Shown here piece by piece: positions 25,201-33,547 of a stretch of 64,000 bases of DNA. Both the position numbers and the translations under genes were made by a program. Source of the DNA: JBCBCP01 sp039817385. GTDB taxonomy: Bacteria > Pseudomonadota > Alphaproteobacteria > Rhodobacterales > Rhodobacteraceae. The notes under the pieces were generated by a model. The model made no database searches and had not been told where the DNA came from. It saw only the letters and a list, made by a program, of their open reading frames with translations. Each line of letters opens with the position of its first letter. Position 1 is the first letter of the stretch. The stretch spans positions 383,969-447,968 of the forward strand of contig JBCBVY010000004.1 in assembly GCA_039817385.1 (NCBI GenBank). The letters are read 5' to 3'.

Positions 25201-27219
25201 ATGGTGATGAGACTTGCACGCACGTCTGCTTCAATTCGCATATCAAAAACCGCGCTGGCGCGCACCGCGCTTATGACAACCACGGCCCTGATTGCAGGCG
25301 TCGCCGCCGCTCAGGACGCCGAGGTCGATTTGGGCGAGCTGGTCATCAGTTCCGCGTTGCGCGACGCCCGGACGGAATCAGGCACACCAGTGACGATCGA
25401 CGTTGTTGGCCCCGAAGAATTGGCGCGTAAGCAACCAAGCGACCTGGGCGATCTGCTTGAAGATGTACCAGGCGTTCTTGTCACGGGCGGGCCGCGTGCG
25501 ATTTCGCAAACCGCGAACATTCGCGGCTTCAGCGATAACCAGTTGGTGTTCCGTCTCGACGGCGGGCGCCTGAACTTCAACCAAGCCCACCGGGGCCGCA
25601 GCTTCTTTGACCCGGCGCTGATTAAACAGGTCGAGGTGATCAAAGGCGGCGGCTCGACGCTTTATGGTTCCGGCGCGCTTGGCGGGGTGATCGCAGTTGA
25701 AACGGTCGACGCGGCGGACCTGCTGCGCGATGGCCAGACGATGGGCGCGCGGCTCAGCTTTGGCTTCGAGAGCAACGGCGAGAAACGCTATAGTTCGGCA
25801 ACGGTCTTCGGAGACTTTGGAACGGTCGATGCGTTTCTGAGCCTGTCGCATCGCGACACCTCGGCCCTGATCGAGAACGGCGCCGGGGGTGATACGCCCT
25901 TTTCCACGCTCGAGCAGTTGACCGGCCTGTTGAAACTGGGCTTTGAGCCGACAGAGGACACGCGGTTCGAGCTGAGCTTTGCAAGCTACGACGACCGGGC
26001 GCTGACACCCGCGAACACCTCCGCCAATCCGAGCGGTTCGAACCCCACCGTTGATCGCGACGGGCGCACACGTGATTTCCGGCTGTCTTACGATTGGAAC
26101 CCGGTGGGTAACGACCTGATCGATCTGTCGGTTCTGATCTACGACCATCGTCTGGACATCACGGAACTGGACATCGCCACCGCCGACGTGGACCGCACGC
26201 AATACGACACGACCGGCTTCGAGGTGGTCAATCGCAGCCGCTTTGATGCGGGGGTGCCGGTGTCTCTGGTCTATGGTTTCGAGGTGTTCCGCGACACGCA
26301 AACGGGTTTTGCCAATGGCGCCCCGCGCACCCAGTTTCCAAACGCCGAAGCGCGCACCATCGGCGTTTTTGCTGAAGGCACGCTGGAGCTGAGCACGGCG
26401 ACCAACCTTGTGCTCGGTGCACGCTTTGACCGGTACGAGCGGGACCCCAACGATCCGACCCTCGTCATCGCGGAGGAGGGCTTCTTTTCCCCGCGCATGG
26501 GCCTGAGCCACAAGTTCACTGACAGTTGGGAAGTCTACACCAACCTGTCGCGCGCCTTCCGCGCCCCGACCCTGACAGAGCTTTATGCAACTGGACTGCA
26601 TTTTCCCGGTAACCCGTTTGGCTTTCCGCCCGACAACTTCTTTGTCCCCAACCCGAACCTGCGCCCGGAAAAGTCGACGCAGTTCGAACTGGGCACCCGG
26701 TTTGAAAACGGGCCGTGGTCTTTTGATGCCGCTGCGTTCTATTCGGATGTCGACGATTACATCGACACGGTCGTGAATGTGCCTGCGGGCACCACCTCGC
26801 AACGCAACGTGGATGCCAAGCTGTACGGGTTTGAAGCGAAGGTCGGCTATGACCGCGGCGATTTGTTTTGGAACGCGGGCCTTACGATCGTGCGCGGCAA
26901 AGACAAAACGGCGGACGAATTCCTCGGATCGCTGCCGCAGGATCGGCTAACCGCCACCCTCGGTTATCGTCCGAATGCCGACTGGACGCTGGGGACCCGC
27001 GCAACCTTTGCCGCATCGCAAGACCGTGTGCCGGCGGCAGGCTCTGCCAGTGACAGCTACACATTGGTCGACGTATTTGCGACCTACGCGCCGGACGATC
27101 GGCCGCTTGAAGTACAGTTCGGGATCGATAACATCTTCGACGAAGACTACACCGTGTATCCAAATGCGCTGGCCCAACCGGGTCGCAACATCAAGCTGAC
27201 CGTGAGCTATACGTTCTGA
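25201..27219 (+). CDS. hmuR: TonB-dependent outer-membrane heme receptor
   Basis: 672 aa. An N-terminal export signal (about 1-35) is followed by the plug domain (about 45-170; VEVIKGGGSTLYGSGALGGV) and a beta barrel ending in aromatic Phe (TVSYTF). The heme-receptor signatures are present: FRAP in RAFRAPTLTELY and NPNL in VPNPNLRPEKS, with a His between them (ATGLHFPG), the expected heme-ligand position of HemR-type receptors. It takes heme across the outer membrane using TonB-ExbBD energy. ATG 25201 follows AAGGGGA. A RirA-type box lies upstream and a heme-degrading enzyme follows. Confidence 0.93.
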   Translation: MVMRLARTSASIRISKTALARTALMTTTALIAGVAAAQDAEVDLGELVISSALRDARTESGTPVTIDVVGPEELARKQPSDLGDLLEDVPGVLVTGGPRAISQTANIRGFSDNQLVFRLDGGRLNFNQAHRGRSFFDPALIKQVEVIKGGGSTLYGSGALGGVIAVETVDAADLLRDGQTMGARLSFGFESNGEKRYSSATVFGDFGTVDAFLSLSHRDTSALIENGAGGDTPFSTLEQLTGLLKLGFEPTEDTRFELSFASYDDRALTPANTSANPSGSNPTVDRDGRTRDFRLSYDWNPVGNDLIDLSVLIYDHRLDITELDIATADVDRTQYDTTGFEVVNRSRFDAGVPVSLVYGFEVFRDTQTGFANGAPRTQFPNAEARTIGVFAEGTLELSTATNLVLGARFDRYERDPNDPTLVIAEEGFFSPRMGLSHKFTDSWEVYTNLSRAFRAPTLTELYATGLHFPGNPFGFPPDNFFVPNPNLRPEKSTQFELGTRFENGPWSFDAAAFYSDVDDYIDTVVNVPAGTTSQRNVDAKLYGFEAKVGYDRGDLFWNAGLTIVRGKDKTADEFLGSLPQDRLTATLGYRPNADWTLGTRATFAASQDRVPAAGSASDSYTLVDVFATYAPDDRPLEVQFGIDNIFDEDYTVYPNALAQPGRNIKLTVSYTF

Positions 27220-27288
27220 TCAGCCCGGTGCGGCCAGTGCCCCTCTGGCTGGCCGCGCCTTCCTTTCACTTTCGCCAGGATCAATCAC

Positions 27289-27294
27289 ATGTAA
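27289..27294 (+). other. AUG-stop element upstream of the heme monooxygenase
   Basis: ATG-TAA, in frame with and four codons before the ATG at 27301. Family members typically begin M-aromatic-x-A-M-N-R-F, so TAA stands where an aromatic codon is expected. CCAGGA 9 bases upstream looks like its ribosome site. Confidence 0.6.
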
Positions 27295-27300
27295 CTCGCA

Positions 27301-27606
27301 ATGAACCGCTTTACCGTTCGCCCTGAAAACGCCGCCGCCTTTGAGGCGCTATGGCTTGGCCGCGACAGCCACCTCAAGGACAAGGAGGGCTTTGTAGAAT
27401 TCCACATGCTGAAAGGCGCCGAGGCCGAGGATGGCAAGATCCTTTACGCCTCGCACACGGTCTGGGCGTCCGAGGACGCGTTCCGCGCCTGGACCCGCTC
27501 CGACGCCTTCCGGCAAGCGCACAAGAATGCGGGCGGCACGGCCAAACTGCATGAGGGTGCGCCGAAGTTCGAAGGGTTCGGCACGATCCAGACGATCAGC
27601 GCCTGA
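27301..27606 (+). CDS. IsdG/HutZ-like heme-degrading monooxygenase (ABM fold)
   Basis: 101 aa, a cytoplasmic dimeric ferredoxin-fold enzyme that opens imported heme to free iron. The likely IsdG triad can be placed: Asn2, Trp64 and His74, with the W-x9-H spacing of IsdG, and FHMLKGAEAEDG and SHTVWASEDAFRAW in between. Here the first ATG (27289) is followed at once by TAA, so translation must begin at 27301, leaving catalytic Asn as residue 2; homologues usually have about four more residues. It lies 81 bases after the heme receptor and 3 bases before the glyoxalase-like gene. Confidence 0.8.
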   Translation: MNRFTVRPENAAAFEALWLGRDSHLKDKEGFVEFHMLKGAEAEDGKILYASHTVWASEDAFRAWTRSDAFRQAHKNAGGTAKLHEGAPKFEGFGTIQTISA

Positions 27607-27609
27607 CCC

Positions 27610-27987
27610 ATGCAGGTTACGCGCACTGTTCCAATTTTTCGCATCTTCGACATTGGCAAGGCGCGCGCCTTCTATACAGATTGGCTCGGTCTGGAATGGG
27701 CCGGCGCGCATCAGGTGTGCGAAGGCGCGCCGTTCTATGCGTTTCTGAAACTGGGGCAGACCGAAGTGCTGCATCTCAGCGAGCATCACGGTGATGGGAC
27801 ACCCGGTAGCGCTGCGATGATTTTCGTGGACGGGTTGCGCCCGTGGTTTGAAAACCTGCGGGCCCGCCCCTACCCTTTCTACAATCCCGCGCTTGAGGCG
27901 CAGCCTTGGGGGCTGTGTTGCACGGTGCAGGATCCGTTTTCGAACCGTATCGTGTTTTGCGACAGTGCGGACAGCGCGGGCGTCTAA
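27610..27987 (+). CDS. Glyoxalase/bleomycin-resistance (VOC) superfamily protein
   Basis: 125 aa, one VOC unit made of two beta-alpha-beta3 modules. Visible pieces are ARAFYTDWLGLEW (about 17-29), LGQTEVLHLSEHHGDGTPGS, a metal-region His/Glu pattern, and GLCCTVQDPFSNRIVFCD at the end. The family includes lyases, dioxygenases and drug-binding proteins; no substrate can be named. It starts 3 bases after the heme monooxygenase, so it is co-transcribed with it. Its stop overlaps the convergent DUF2218 gene by 4 bases. Confidence 0.82.
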   Translation: MQVTRTVPIFRIFDIGKARAFYTDWLGLEWAGAHQVCEGAPFYAFLKLGQTEVLHLSEHHGDGTPGSAAMIFVDGLRPWFENLRARPYPFYNPALEAQPWGLCCTVQDPFSNRIVFCDSADSAGV

Positions 27988-28268
27988 CCCCAATCCATCC
28001 GCACGAAATCCTCGCGGAATGCAAAGCGCACAAGGTGGCTGTCGATAATGCCCTGAGCGCGGATTGCCTCGTCTTCGGAGCCGCCCGTAACAACCGCCTC
28101 AAGCCGCGTGTCATCGGCCTTCAGGACGGCATGCCCCATCGGAAAGGCGACTTCGGCAGAAGTGGGATCGTAGCGCACCTCGACCTTGTGTGCGAAGTGT
28201 TTGCAGAGCTGTTGCAAGTACTTACTGGCGTTTGGCGTCTTGAAGTGCCCGGTCTTCGTGTGGGTCAT
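27984..28268 (-). CDS. DUF2218 protein
   Basis: 94 aa. Matches DUF2218 by pattern: TPNASKYLQQLCKHFAHKVE (about 10-29), FPMGHAVLKADDTRLEAVV, and a C-terminal VRFAFREDFVRMDWG. Members are small cytoplasmic proteins often beside siderophore- or iron-uptake genes; their role is unknown. It is transcribed away from the second TonB receptor and shares with it a 154-base promoter region that holds a perfect palindrome. It converges with the VOC gene, overlapping by 4 bases. Confidence 0.8.
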   Translation of the reverse strand: MTHTKTGHFKTPNASKYLQQLCKHFAHKVEVRYDPTSAEVAFPMGHAVLKADDTRLEAVVTGGSEDEAIRAQGIIDSHLVRFAFREDFVRMDWG

Positions 28269-28307
28269 CAGGTCGCAGGCCCTTTCCGACTAAATCAGTA
28301 AACTACT

Positions 28308-28322
28308 CTTGCCTTAGGCAAG
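28308..28322. promoter_or_regulatory. Perfect 7-1-7 palindrome in the divergent iron promoter
   Basis: CTTGCCTTAGGCAAG lies 40 bases before the DUF2218 start and 101 bases before the TonB receptor. It does not match the Irr or RirA consensus; the binding factor is unknown. Confidence 0.45.
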
Positions 28323-28422
28323 TACCGGCGGCTAATCAACCGTATTCGACCCGCAAGGTGCATCAGGTTCTGTTTGCGTCCCAGCCACTCGACAACAGTG
28401 CAAAGACCAATGGGACGGAACA

Positions 28423-30381
28423 ATGAACCGCATCGCAATGCGGGGTCTGCTGATGACCTCCGCCCTGTGCAGCGCCACCCTCGCCTGGGGGCAGGAGGCC
28501 ACTGAAGACGGCTTTCTCGGCACACTTCGTATCACCTCACCTGACGCGCAGGCGCTTTTGGGCAATGATACGATCACCGAAGAAGAAATTCGCCGGCGCA
28601 ACCCGTCGACGACCAAGGACGTGTTTCGCGGTGAAAGCTCGGTCACCGCGTCGGGCGGGGCCGCGATCGGTCAAAAGGTGTTTGTGAACGGCATCGAAGA
28701 AAGCCTTCTGTCGGTCACGATTGACGGGGCGCGGCAAAACAAGTCGGCCTTCCACCATACCGGCAACGTGCTTTTGGACCCCGAACTGCTCAAGCGGGTT
28801 GAGGTCAGCGAAGGGCTCGCGGCGGCGGATGCAGGCCCTGGCGCGCTAGCCGGATCGCTGGCCTACGAGACGAAGGACGCGGCCGACCTGCTTGATCCCG
28901 GCGACACGTTTGGTGGGTCGTTTAAACTGGGCACCGACAGCAATGGCGGCGGGTTTCAGACCAGCCTTGCGCTTTACGGCATCACCGAAGGCGGTTTCGA
29001 ATTTGTCCTCAGCACAACGCGCCGCAAAAGCGACAGCTACAGCGACGGCGCAGGGGCAGAAGTTGTCGGAACCGGCGCCGATCTGACCGATTACATCGCC
29101 AAGTTTGCCCAGACGTTTCAAGGCGGACACAGGCTGGAATTCGCGGCCTCCCAGACCAAGGATACAGGCTTGCGCGCTGCGCAGGCGGGTCCGGGCGGCA
29201 TCCTGTTCATTCGCCCCGACTTCTTTGGCATCGTCGGCGGCACAACCGTCCTGGTCGAAGGTTTGTCTGAGCGGAATTCGTTCACTCTGACCTACACGAA
29301 CGAGCAGCCCGAAGGATTTTGGGACTCGACGATCCAGCTCAGCTATAATGAGCAGATCATCGACGCCATCGGCGTTTATGGCGAGAACACCAGCTTTAGC
29401 GGCACCTTCAAGAACGACTTCGCCATTTCTGGGGGCATCCTCACGGCAGGTTTTGATTTCTTCAACGAAACGGCCAGTGGTTTCGGCCGCGGCCCCGGCC
29501 CGTTTGGTTCTTCGGGGCAGGACAAACATCGCAACTTCGGCGTCTTTGCACAGGCGCGCCAGGACCTCGGCGAACGGGTCTCGCTCAGCTATGGGGCGCG
29601 CTATGACTGGCAGGTGTTCGACGCGGCCGATGGCACCGAATTCACCGGCAGCGGGGCAAGCGTGAATGGCTCCATCGACTATGTCGTGACCGACACGCTG
29701 ACCCTGAACGCCGGGATCGCCAGCAGTTGGGGCGGCTACGAGTTGGGCGAAGCGGCGCTGGTCAACTTTGGTGGGGCGTGGGATTACACCGGCTTTACGA
29801 CGTCGCGGGCCAATGCCGCACGGGTCGGTCTGCGCTTTGACAATGGCACGATCAAGGCCGGCGCGGCCCTGTTCCACACCGACGTCAAAGACATCAATGC
29901 GGTGCTGCCGCGCGGCGGCGCACGTGGCGCGACCTCCGATCTGACCAGCAAGGGCATCGACGCATCGCTGGAATATACTTGGGCATCGGGCTTTGCGCGG
30001 ATGAACGTGACGCACGCCGATGTCAAACTGAACGACGCGACGATTGGCTCGACCGCCTATTACCTGGGCCGTCCGGTGGGCACGGTCATCGGTCTTGAGG
30101 CTGGTTGGGTCTTGGGTGATCAGTGGCGGGTCGGCGGTGTCGGCCAGATTGCGCTAGAGAGCACCGATACCGCGATCACGCTGCCCTCCTACGAGGTGGT
30201 TGACCTTTATGCGACCTATGTGCCGCGGGGTGCGGACAATATCGAGGTCCGATTTGACGTCTTCAACCTGTTTGATGCGACCTATTCCGGGCGCTCTTCA
30301 GACGGGATCGACAGCACGCGCGTCATTCCACTGAACGAGCCCGGACGGACCTTCGGGATCACCACACGCATCCGGTTCTGA
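28423..30381 (+). CDS. TonB-dependent outer-membrane receptor (second)
   Basis: 652 aa. A signal peptide (about 1-23) precedes the plug (about 30-150; VFVNGIEESLLSVTIDGARQ and KRVEVSEGLAAADAGPGALA) and a barrel ending in Phe (GITTRIRF). FRAP/NPNL heme motifs are not present, so the ligand differs from, or is handled differently than, that of the first receptor; TSRANAARVGLRFDNG occupies the region. It could carry heme, a heme-protein product or a siderophore. It begins a run of genes (hypothetical, exbB, two exbD, tonB), so it is probably energised by them. A palindrome lies upstream. Confidence 0.9.
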   Translation: MNRIAMRGLLMTSALCSATLAWGQEATEDGFLGTLRITSPDAQALLGNDTITEEEIRRRNPSTTKDVFRGESSVTASGGAAIGQKVFVNGIEESLLSVTIDGARQNKSAFHHTGNVLLDPELLKRVEVSEGLAAADAGPGALAGSLAYETKDAADLLDPGDTFGGSFKLGTDSNGGGFQTSLALYGITEGGFEFVLSTTRRKSDSYSDGAGAEVVGTGADLTDYIAKFAQTFQGGHRLEFAASQTKDTGLRAAQAGPGGILFIRPDFFGIVGGTTVLVEGLSERNSFTLTYTNEQPEGFWDSTIQLSYNEQIIDAIGVYGENTSFSGTFKNDFAISGGILTAGFDFFNETASGFGRGPGPFGSSGQDKHRNFGVFAQARQDLGERVSLSYGARYDWQVFDAADGTEFTGSGASVNGSIDYVVTDTLTLNAGIASSWGGYELGEAALVNFGGAWDYTGFTTSRANAARVGLRFDNGTIKAGAALFHTDVKDINAVLPRGGARGATSDLTSKGIDASLEYTWASGFARMNVTHADVKLNDATIGSTAYYLGRPVGTVIGLEAGWVLGDQWRVGGVGQIALESTDTAITLPSYEVVDLYATYVPRGADNIEVRFDVFNLFDATYSGRSSDGIDSTRVIPLNEPGRTFGITTRIRF

Positions 30382-30435
30382 TGAGAGGCACGGGCGGCAG
30401 CGCCCCTGCTGCCTAAGGGGAAAAGGGAACACTTC

Positions 30436-30849
30436 ATGCGAAGACTGATTGCAACGCTCACGGGTTTGCTGCTGGCCTGCGCCGCCGCGGCAGAGCAGCC
30501 GCCTGCGCTGTCGCTTGAGCTGAACGCGGCCGAGCTTGTCGGCGAAAGCTGCCGCCTGACCTTTGTCTTGTCCAACGGTCTGGAGGGCGACATCGACGAG
30601 CTCGTCGCAGAAACAGTGCTGTTTTCCAGCGATGGCGCTGTTCTGCTGCTGACGCTTTTTGACTTTGGCACGCTTCCGGCCGGGCGGCCGCGGGTCCGGC
30701 AGTTTCAGGTGCCAGACACGTCATGTGACCGCATCGGCCAGGTTCTGATCAACGGGATTGCTACCTGCACCATTGCGGGTGAGGCCTCGGACGCATGCGC
30801 AAATGCGCTGTTGGTCTCCAGCCGTCTCGACATCAAGATGGAGGGCTAG
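30436..30849 (+). CDS. Exported Cys-containing protein of unknown function
   Basis: 137 aa with a clear signal peptide (about 1-18, LIATLTGLLLACAAAAE). The mature part is beta-rich with LSLELNAAELVGESCRLTFV, DTSCDRIGQVLINGIATC and EASDACANALL, giving four Cys that could form two periplasmic disulfides. No family is recognised. It sits 54 bases after the TonB receptor and 2 bases before exbB, so a role in the periplasmic part of the uptake system is likely. Genes like this often accompany alphaproteobacterial TonB loci. Confidence 0.7.
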   Translation: MRRLIATLTGLLLACAAAAEQPPALSLELNAAELVGESCRLTFVLSNGLEGDIDELVAETVLFSSDGAVLLLTLFDFGTLPAGRPRVRQFQVPDTSCDRIGQVLINGIATCTIAGEASDACANALLVSSRLDIKMEG

Positions 30850-30851
30850 GC

Positions 30852-31496
30852 ATGGATATCGTGCAGCGCGCCAGCGACATTCTGGAGCTTGGCGGGCCGG
30901 TCGTGGCGGTGCTGATCGTCGTTTCGGTCCTGACCCTCGCGCTGGTGCTTTATAAGCTCTGGCAGCACAGCGTTGCAGGAGTGCGGCGGCACCGCGCCAT
31001 TCGCGATGCGCTGATACGCTGGGACGTCGGCGACACGGGTGGGGCAACGGATGCGCTGGAAGCGTCGTCGAGTTATCTTGCGCCCGTCATCCGCCATGCG
31101 ATCACCGCTCGGCCCTCCACGGACCTGCAAGCACGGCTCGAGGCAGAGGCGGAGGCCCGCTTTGAACGCCTTGAGGCCGGGTTTCGGACGCTGGACACGG
31201 TCGCGCAACTTGCGCCGCTGCTCGGCCTTTTTGGCACGGTTCTTGGCATGATCGAGGCGTTTCAGGCGTTGCAAGACGCGGGAAGCGCGGTGGACCCGTC
31301 GCTTCTCGCCGGGGGCATCTGGGTCGCGTTGCTGACAACTGCCGTGGGTCTTGCCGTCGCGATGCCAACGTCGATGGTACTGGCGTGGTTCGAGGCGCGC
31401 ATGGAAGGCGAGCGCGTTTTTGCTGCGAAGGCGTTGACGACAATCCTGTCGCCACAAGTCGCCGCACAGCCCGCCTCCAGCCTAGCCCATGCTTAG
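30852..31496 (+). CDS. exbB: ExbB/TolQ-family proton channel subunit
   Basis: 214 aa, three membrane helices: about residues 12-32 (VAVLIVVSVLTLALVLYKLW), 120-142 (LAPLLGLFGTVLGMIEAF) and 160-185 (WVALLTTAVGLAVAMPTSMV). The LLGLFGTVLGMIEAF block is the MotA/TolQ/ExbB signature. It assembles as a pentamer around ExbD in the inner membrane and uses the proton gradient to drive TonB. GGAGGG stands 6 bases before ATG 30852. Its end overlaps the first exbD gene by 8 bases. It is the only exbB of this locus. Confidence 0.93.
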   Translation: MDIVQRASDILELGGPVVAVLIVVSVLTLALVLYKLWQHSVAGVRRHRAIRDALIRWDVGDTGGATDALEASSSYLAPVIRHAITARPSTDLQARLEAEAEARFERLEAGFRTLDTVAQLAPLLGLFGTVLGMIEAFQALQDAGSAVDPSLLAGGIWVALLTTAVGLAVAMPTSMVLAWFEARMEGERVFAAKALTTILSPQVAAQPASSLAHA

Positions 31497-31863
31497 GGCC
31501 CGCCGCCGCGCAAAACGACTTTCCATGACGTCGCTGATCGACGTCATCTTCTTGTTGCTGCTCTTCTTCATGCTGTCGTCCACGTTTTCCAGGTTTGCAG
31601 AGGTCGAACTTGCCTCCGGCGGAACCGGAGCGCCCACAAGCGCACCGCCCGAACGCGTCCTGTTCCTGCGCCTGACCGACAGTGGCGTGGCGCTGAATGG
31701 ACAGCCGGTGGTCGCGGCCGATCTGGCCGCCCGGCTCGCCGACCAGACGGATGCTACGCTATTGATCGCGGTTGCCGGCGCCACCGCACAAGCCCTGACC
31801 GATGTGATCGTAGCGGTCTCGTCCGTGCCAGACCTGTCGTTTTCGGTGTTGGAGGGGCCGTGA
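31489..31863 (+). CDS. exbD: ExbD-family protein 1 (Asp type)
   Basis: 124 aa. A basic N-terminus (RARRRAKRL) is followed by one membrane helix with SLIDVIFLLLLFFML (about 15-29), containing the Asp equivalent to E. coli ExbD Asp25, the protonated residue of the channel. The rest is the small periplasmic domain (RVLFLRLTDSGVALNGQPVV). It overlaps exbB upstream and the second exbD downstream (TGATG). It is the canonical partner of the ExbB above. Confidence 0.92.
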   Translation: MLRARRRAKRLSMTSLIDVIFLLLLFFMLSSTFSRFAEVELASGGTGAPTSAPPERVLFLRLTDSGVALNGQPVVAADLAARLADQTDATLLIAVAGATAQALTDVIVAVSSVPDLSFSVLEGP

Positions 31864-32240
31864 TGCGCAGGCAAAGACCCCGAAAACGCGGCGAGCCAAC
31901 CATTGCGCTGATCAACATCGTGTTCCTGATGCTCGTCTTTTTCATGGTGGCCGGAACGCTTGCGCCGCCGATGGATGGATCGATCACGCTTGTCGACACC
32001 AGCGATCTGGAAGGGCGCGAGCCGGCCTATGCACTGGTGCTCCGAGCAGATGGCACGCTGCGTTACCGCGGCGCGGATGTCGCCGGGCCAGAGGCTTACC
32101 TGTCCGAACAAGGCACAGCAGTCGCGCGGATCATGCCCGACCGGAACGCCCCCGCGGCAGAGCTGTTGCAACTATCGCGCAGCTTGCGCGAAGCGGGCGC
32201 GGAGCGCATCGTCATCGTGACCGAGAAGGCCGCGCCATGA
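31863..32240 (+). CDS. ExbD-family protein 2 (Asn in place of the channel Asp)
   Basis: 125 aa. Same architecture as the preceding ExbD, but the membrane helix reads TIALINIVFLMLVFFMV: Asn stands exactly where Asp is found in ExbD 1 and E. coli. The periplasmic domain (YALVLRADGTLRYRGADV) is complete, and the gene is intact and embedded in the operon. It may form a heterodimer with ExbD 1 inside ExbB. The start is ATG 31863, overlapping the upstream stop (TGATG). Its end overlaps tonB by 4 bases. Confidence 0.88.
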   Translation: MRRQRPRKRGEPTIALINIVFLMLVFFMVAGTLAPPMDGSITLVDTSDLEGREPAYALVLRADGTLRYRGADVAGPEAYLSEQGTAVARIMPDRNAPAAELLQLSRSLREAGAERIVIVTEKAAP

Positions 32241-33394
32241 TCCGCGGATCCGCATTTGTCGCCAGCGCAGCGCTCTTGCTTTCCTTCGCCGTTCATGGCG
32301 GTGTCGGCCTGTCCCTGCTGGAGCCTGAGCCGCCAAAGGTGGAAGAGGGCGGCGCGGCGATGGCGCGTCTTGGCAATTCGTTTCAGGATGTCGCGTCCGG
32401 CACGCAAAGCCCGCTAACGCCGGATCAGACACCTGAGGCCGAACCACCGCTTGCCGATGTGCAGGTGGCGGATGTGCCCACAGAGATGCAGGCGCCCGAG
32501 GCCCCCGCGCAGACGCAACCGATCACCCCAGAGCAGCAGCTTGCGGCAGCGCAGACGGCGGACACGACGAAAACGGAGACGCCGCCGGTGCAGCGCCCTC
32601 AAACGCCCGAAGCGGCGCCCCAATCCTCACCGCTGGCGGCGACTGAACCAGCCCCGACGCCGCAGGTCACCGCACCAAGCGCGCCGATTAAAACCGCGCC
32701 GTCAACGCCTGCGCTTGTGCCCTTGACGCCTCAAGCTGCTCTGACGCTGGAGCCTGTCACGGCTCAGCCTGTGCGCCCGTCCGGTACCACGCCGATCACG
32801 CCGTCTTCCCGCCCGGAGCCGCTTCGACCCGCCGTGCCGGACCCCCCCGCGACCATTACCGCGCTACCACAGGCGGAGGAGACCCCGGCACCGCGACTGT
32901 CCGCGCGGCCCGCCGTCCGGCCACAGGCCATCGAAGAGGCTGGGGCGGCGCGGGCCGAAGCGGCACGCAAGGCCGCCGCGCAGCGCAGGGCGGATACCAC
33001 CAAGCCGAAACCGAAACGCGCGCAACCCGCTGGCGCGGCGCAGCCCGCACAAGTGCGCGGCACCGACACCGGGCAACGCGCGGGCACCGCAATGGCTGGC
33101 ACCTCCACCAAAGCGGCCGCGCCCCGGGCCGGAAACGCCGCGATCTCGAATTATCCCGGCCTGGTAAACCGCGCGATTTCGAGCGTGCCCCGTCCCTCCA
33201 TGCGCGGGAAAGGCTCGGTCATGGTGGCGTTCTCGATTGCGCCAAACGGGCGTCTGGCCGGTGTGCGCGTCGCACGCAGCTCTGGCAATGCCCGGATGGA
33301 CAAGGCCGCCGTGCAGATGATCCGCCGCGCGCGCTTCCCGCGCCCGCCCGCCGGCGCGCGCACGAGCTTTTCAAAACGGATCAGTTGGAACTGA
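32237..33394 (+). CDS. tonB: TonB energy-transducing protein
   Basis: 385 aa. A single N-terminal membrane anchor (about 8-24) precedes a long Pro/Ala/Thr/Gln-rich stretch (about 45-290) that spans the periplasm. The C-terminal TonB domain (about 305-385) has YPGLVNRAISSVPRPSMRGK, VMVAFSIAPNGRLAGVRV and RARFPRPPAGA. It transmits ExbBD energy to the two outer-membrane receptors upstream. The proline-rich linker is longer than that of E. coli TonB (239 aa). The start overlaps the stop of ExbD 2 as ATGA. It is the last gene of the receptor-exb-tonB set. Confidence 0.9.
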   Translation: MIRGSAFVASAALLLSFAVHGGVGLSLLEPEPPKVEEGGAAMARLGNSFQDVASGTQSPLTPDQTPEAEPPLADVQVADVPTEMQAPEAPAQTQPITPEQQLAAAQTADTTKTETPPVQRPQTPEAAPQSSPLAATEPAPTPQVTAPSAPIKTAPSTPALVPLTPQAALTLEPVTAQPVRPSGTTPITPSSRPEPLRPAVPDPPATITALPQAEETPAPRLSARPAVRPQAIEEAGAARAEAARKAAAQRRADTTKPKPKRAQPAGAAQPAQVRGTDTGQRAGTAMAGTSTKAAAPRAGNAAISNYPGLVNRAISSVPRPSMRGKGSVMVAFSIAPNGRLAGVRVARSSGNARMDKAAVQMIRRARFPRPPAGARTSFSKRISWN

Positions 33395-33547
33395 CATGAA
33401 GCCGCCAGACCAAATGCGGCGCTTTCGCGCAAGTGCACCCACAGGTCGTTACTTGCCTTGCTCGCTAAAGATTACTAATTTTGTCAAGAAAACATCCGAG
33501 CCAGCGTCCCGCGTCGCAGCCAGGATCCACATCGAGTGAGACCCAAG

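Noticed and set aside
25378..26802. 474-codon minus-strand frame opposite the heme receptor
   Set aside because: The plus-strand receptor has plug, barrel and FRAP/NPNL motifs; the antisense product is low in recognisable structure.
28846..30015. 389-codon minus-strand frame opposite the second TonB receptor
   Set aside because: Shadow of a confident gene; no motif.
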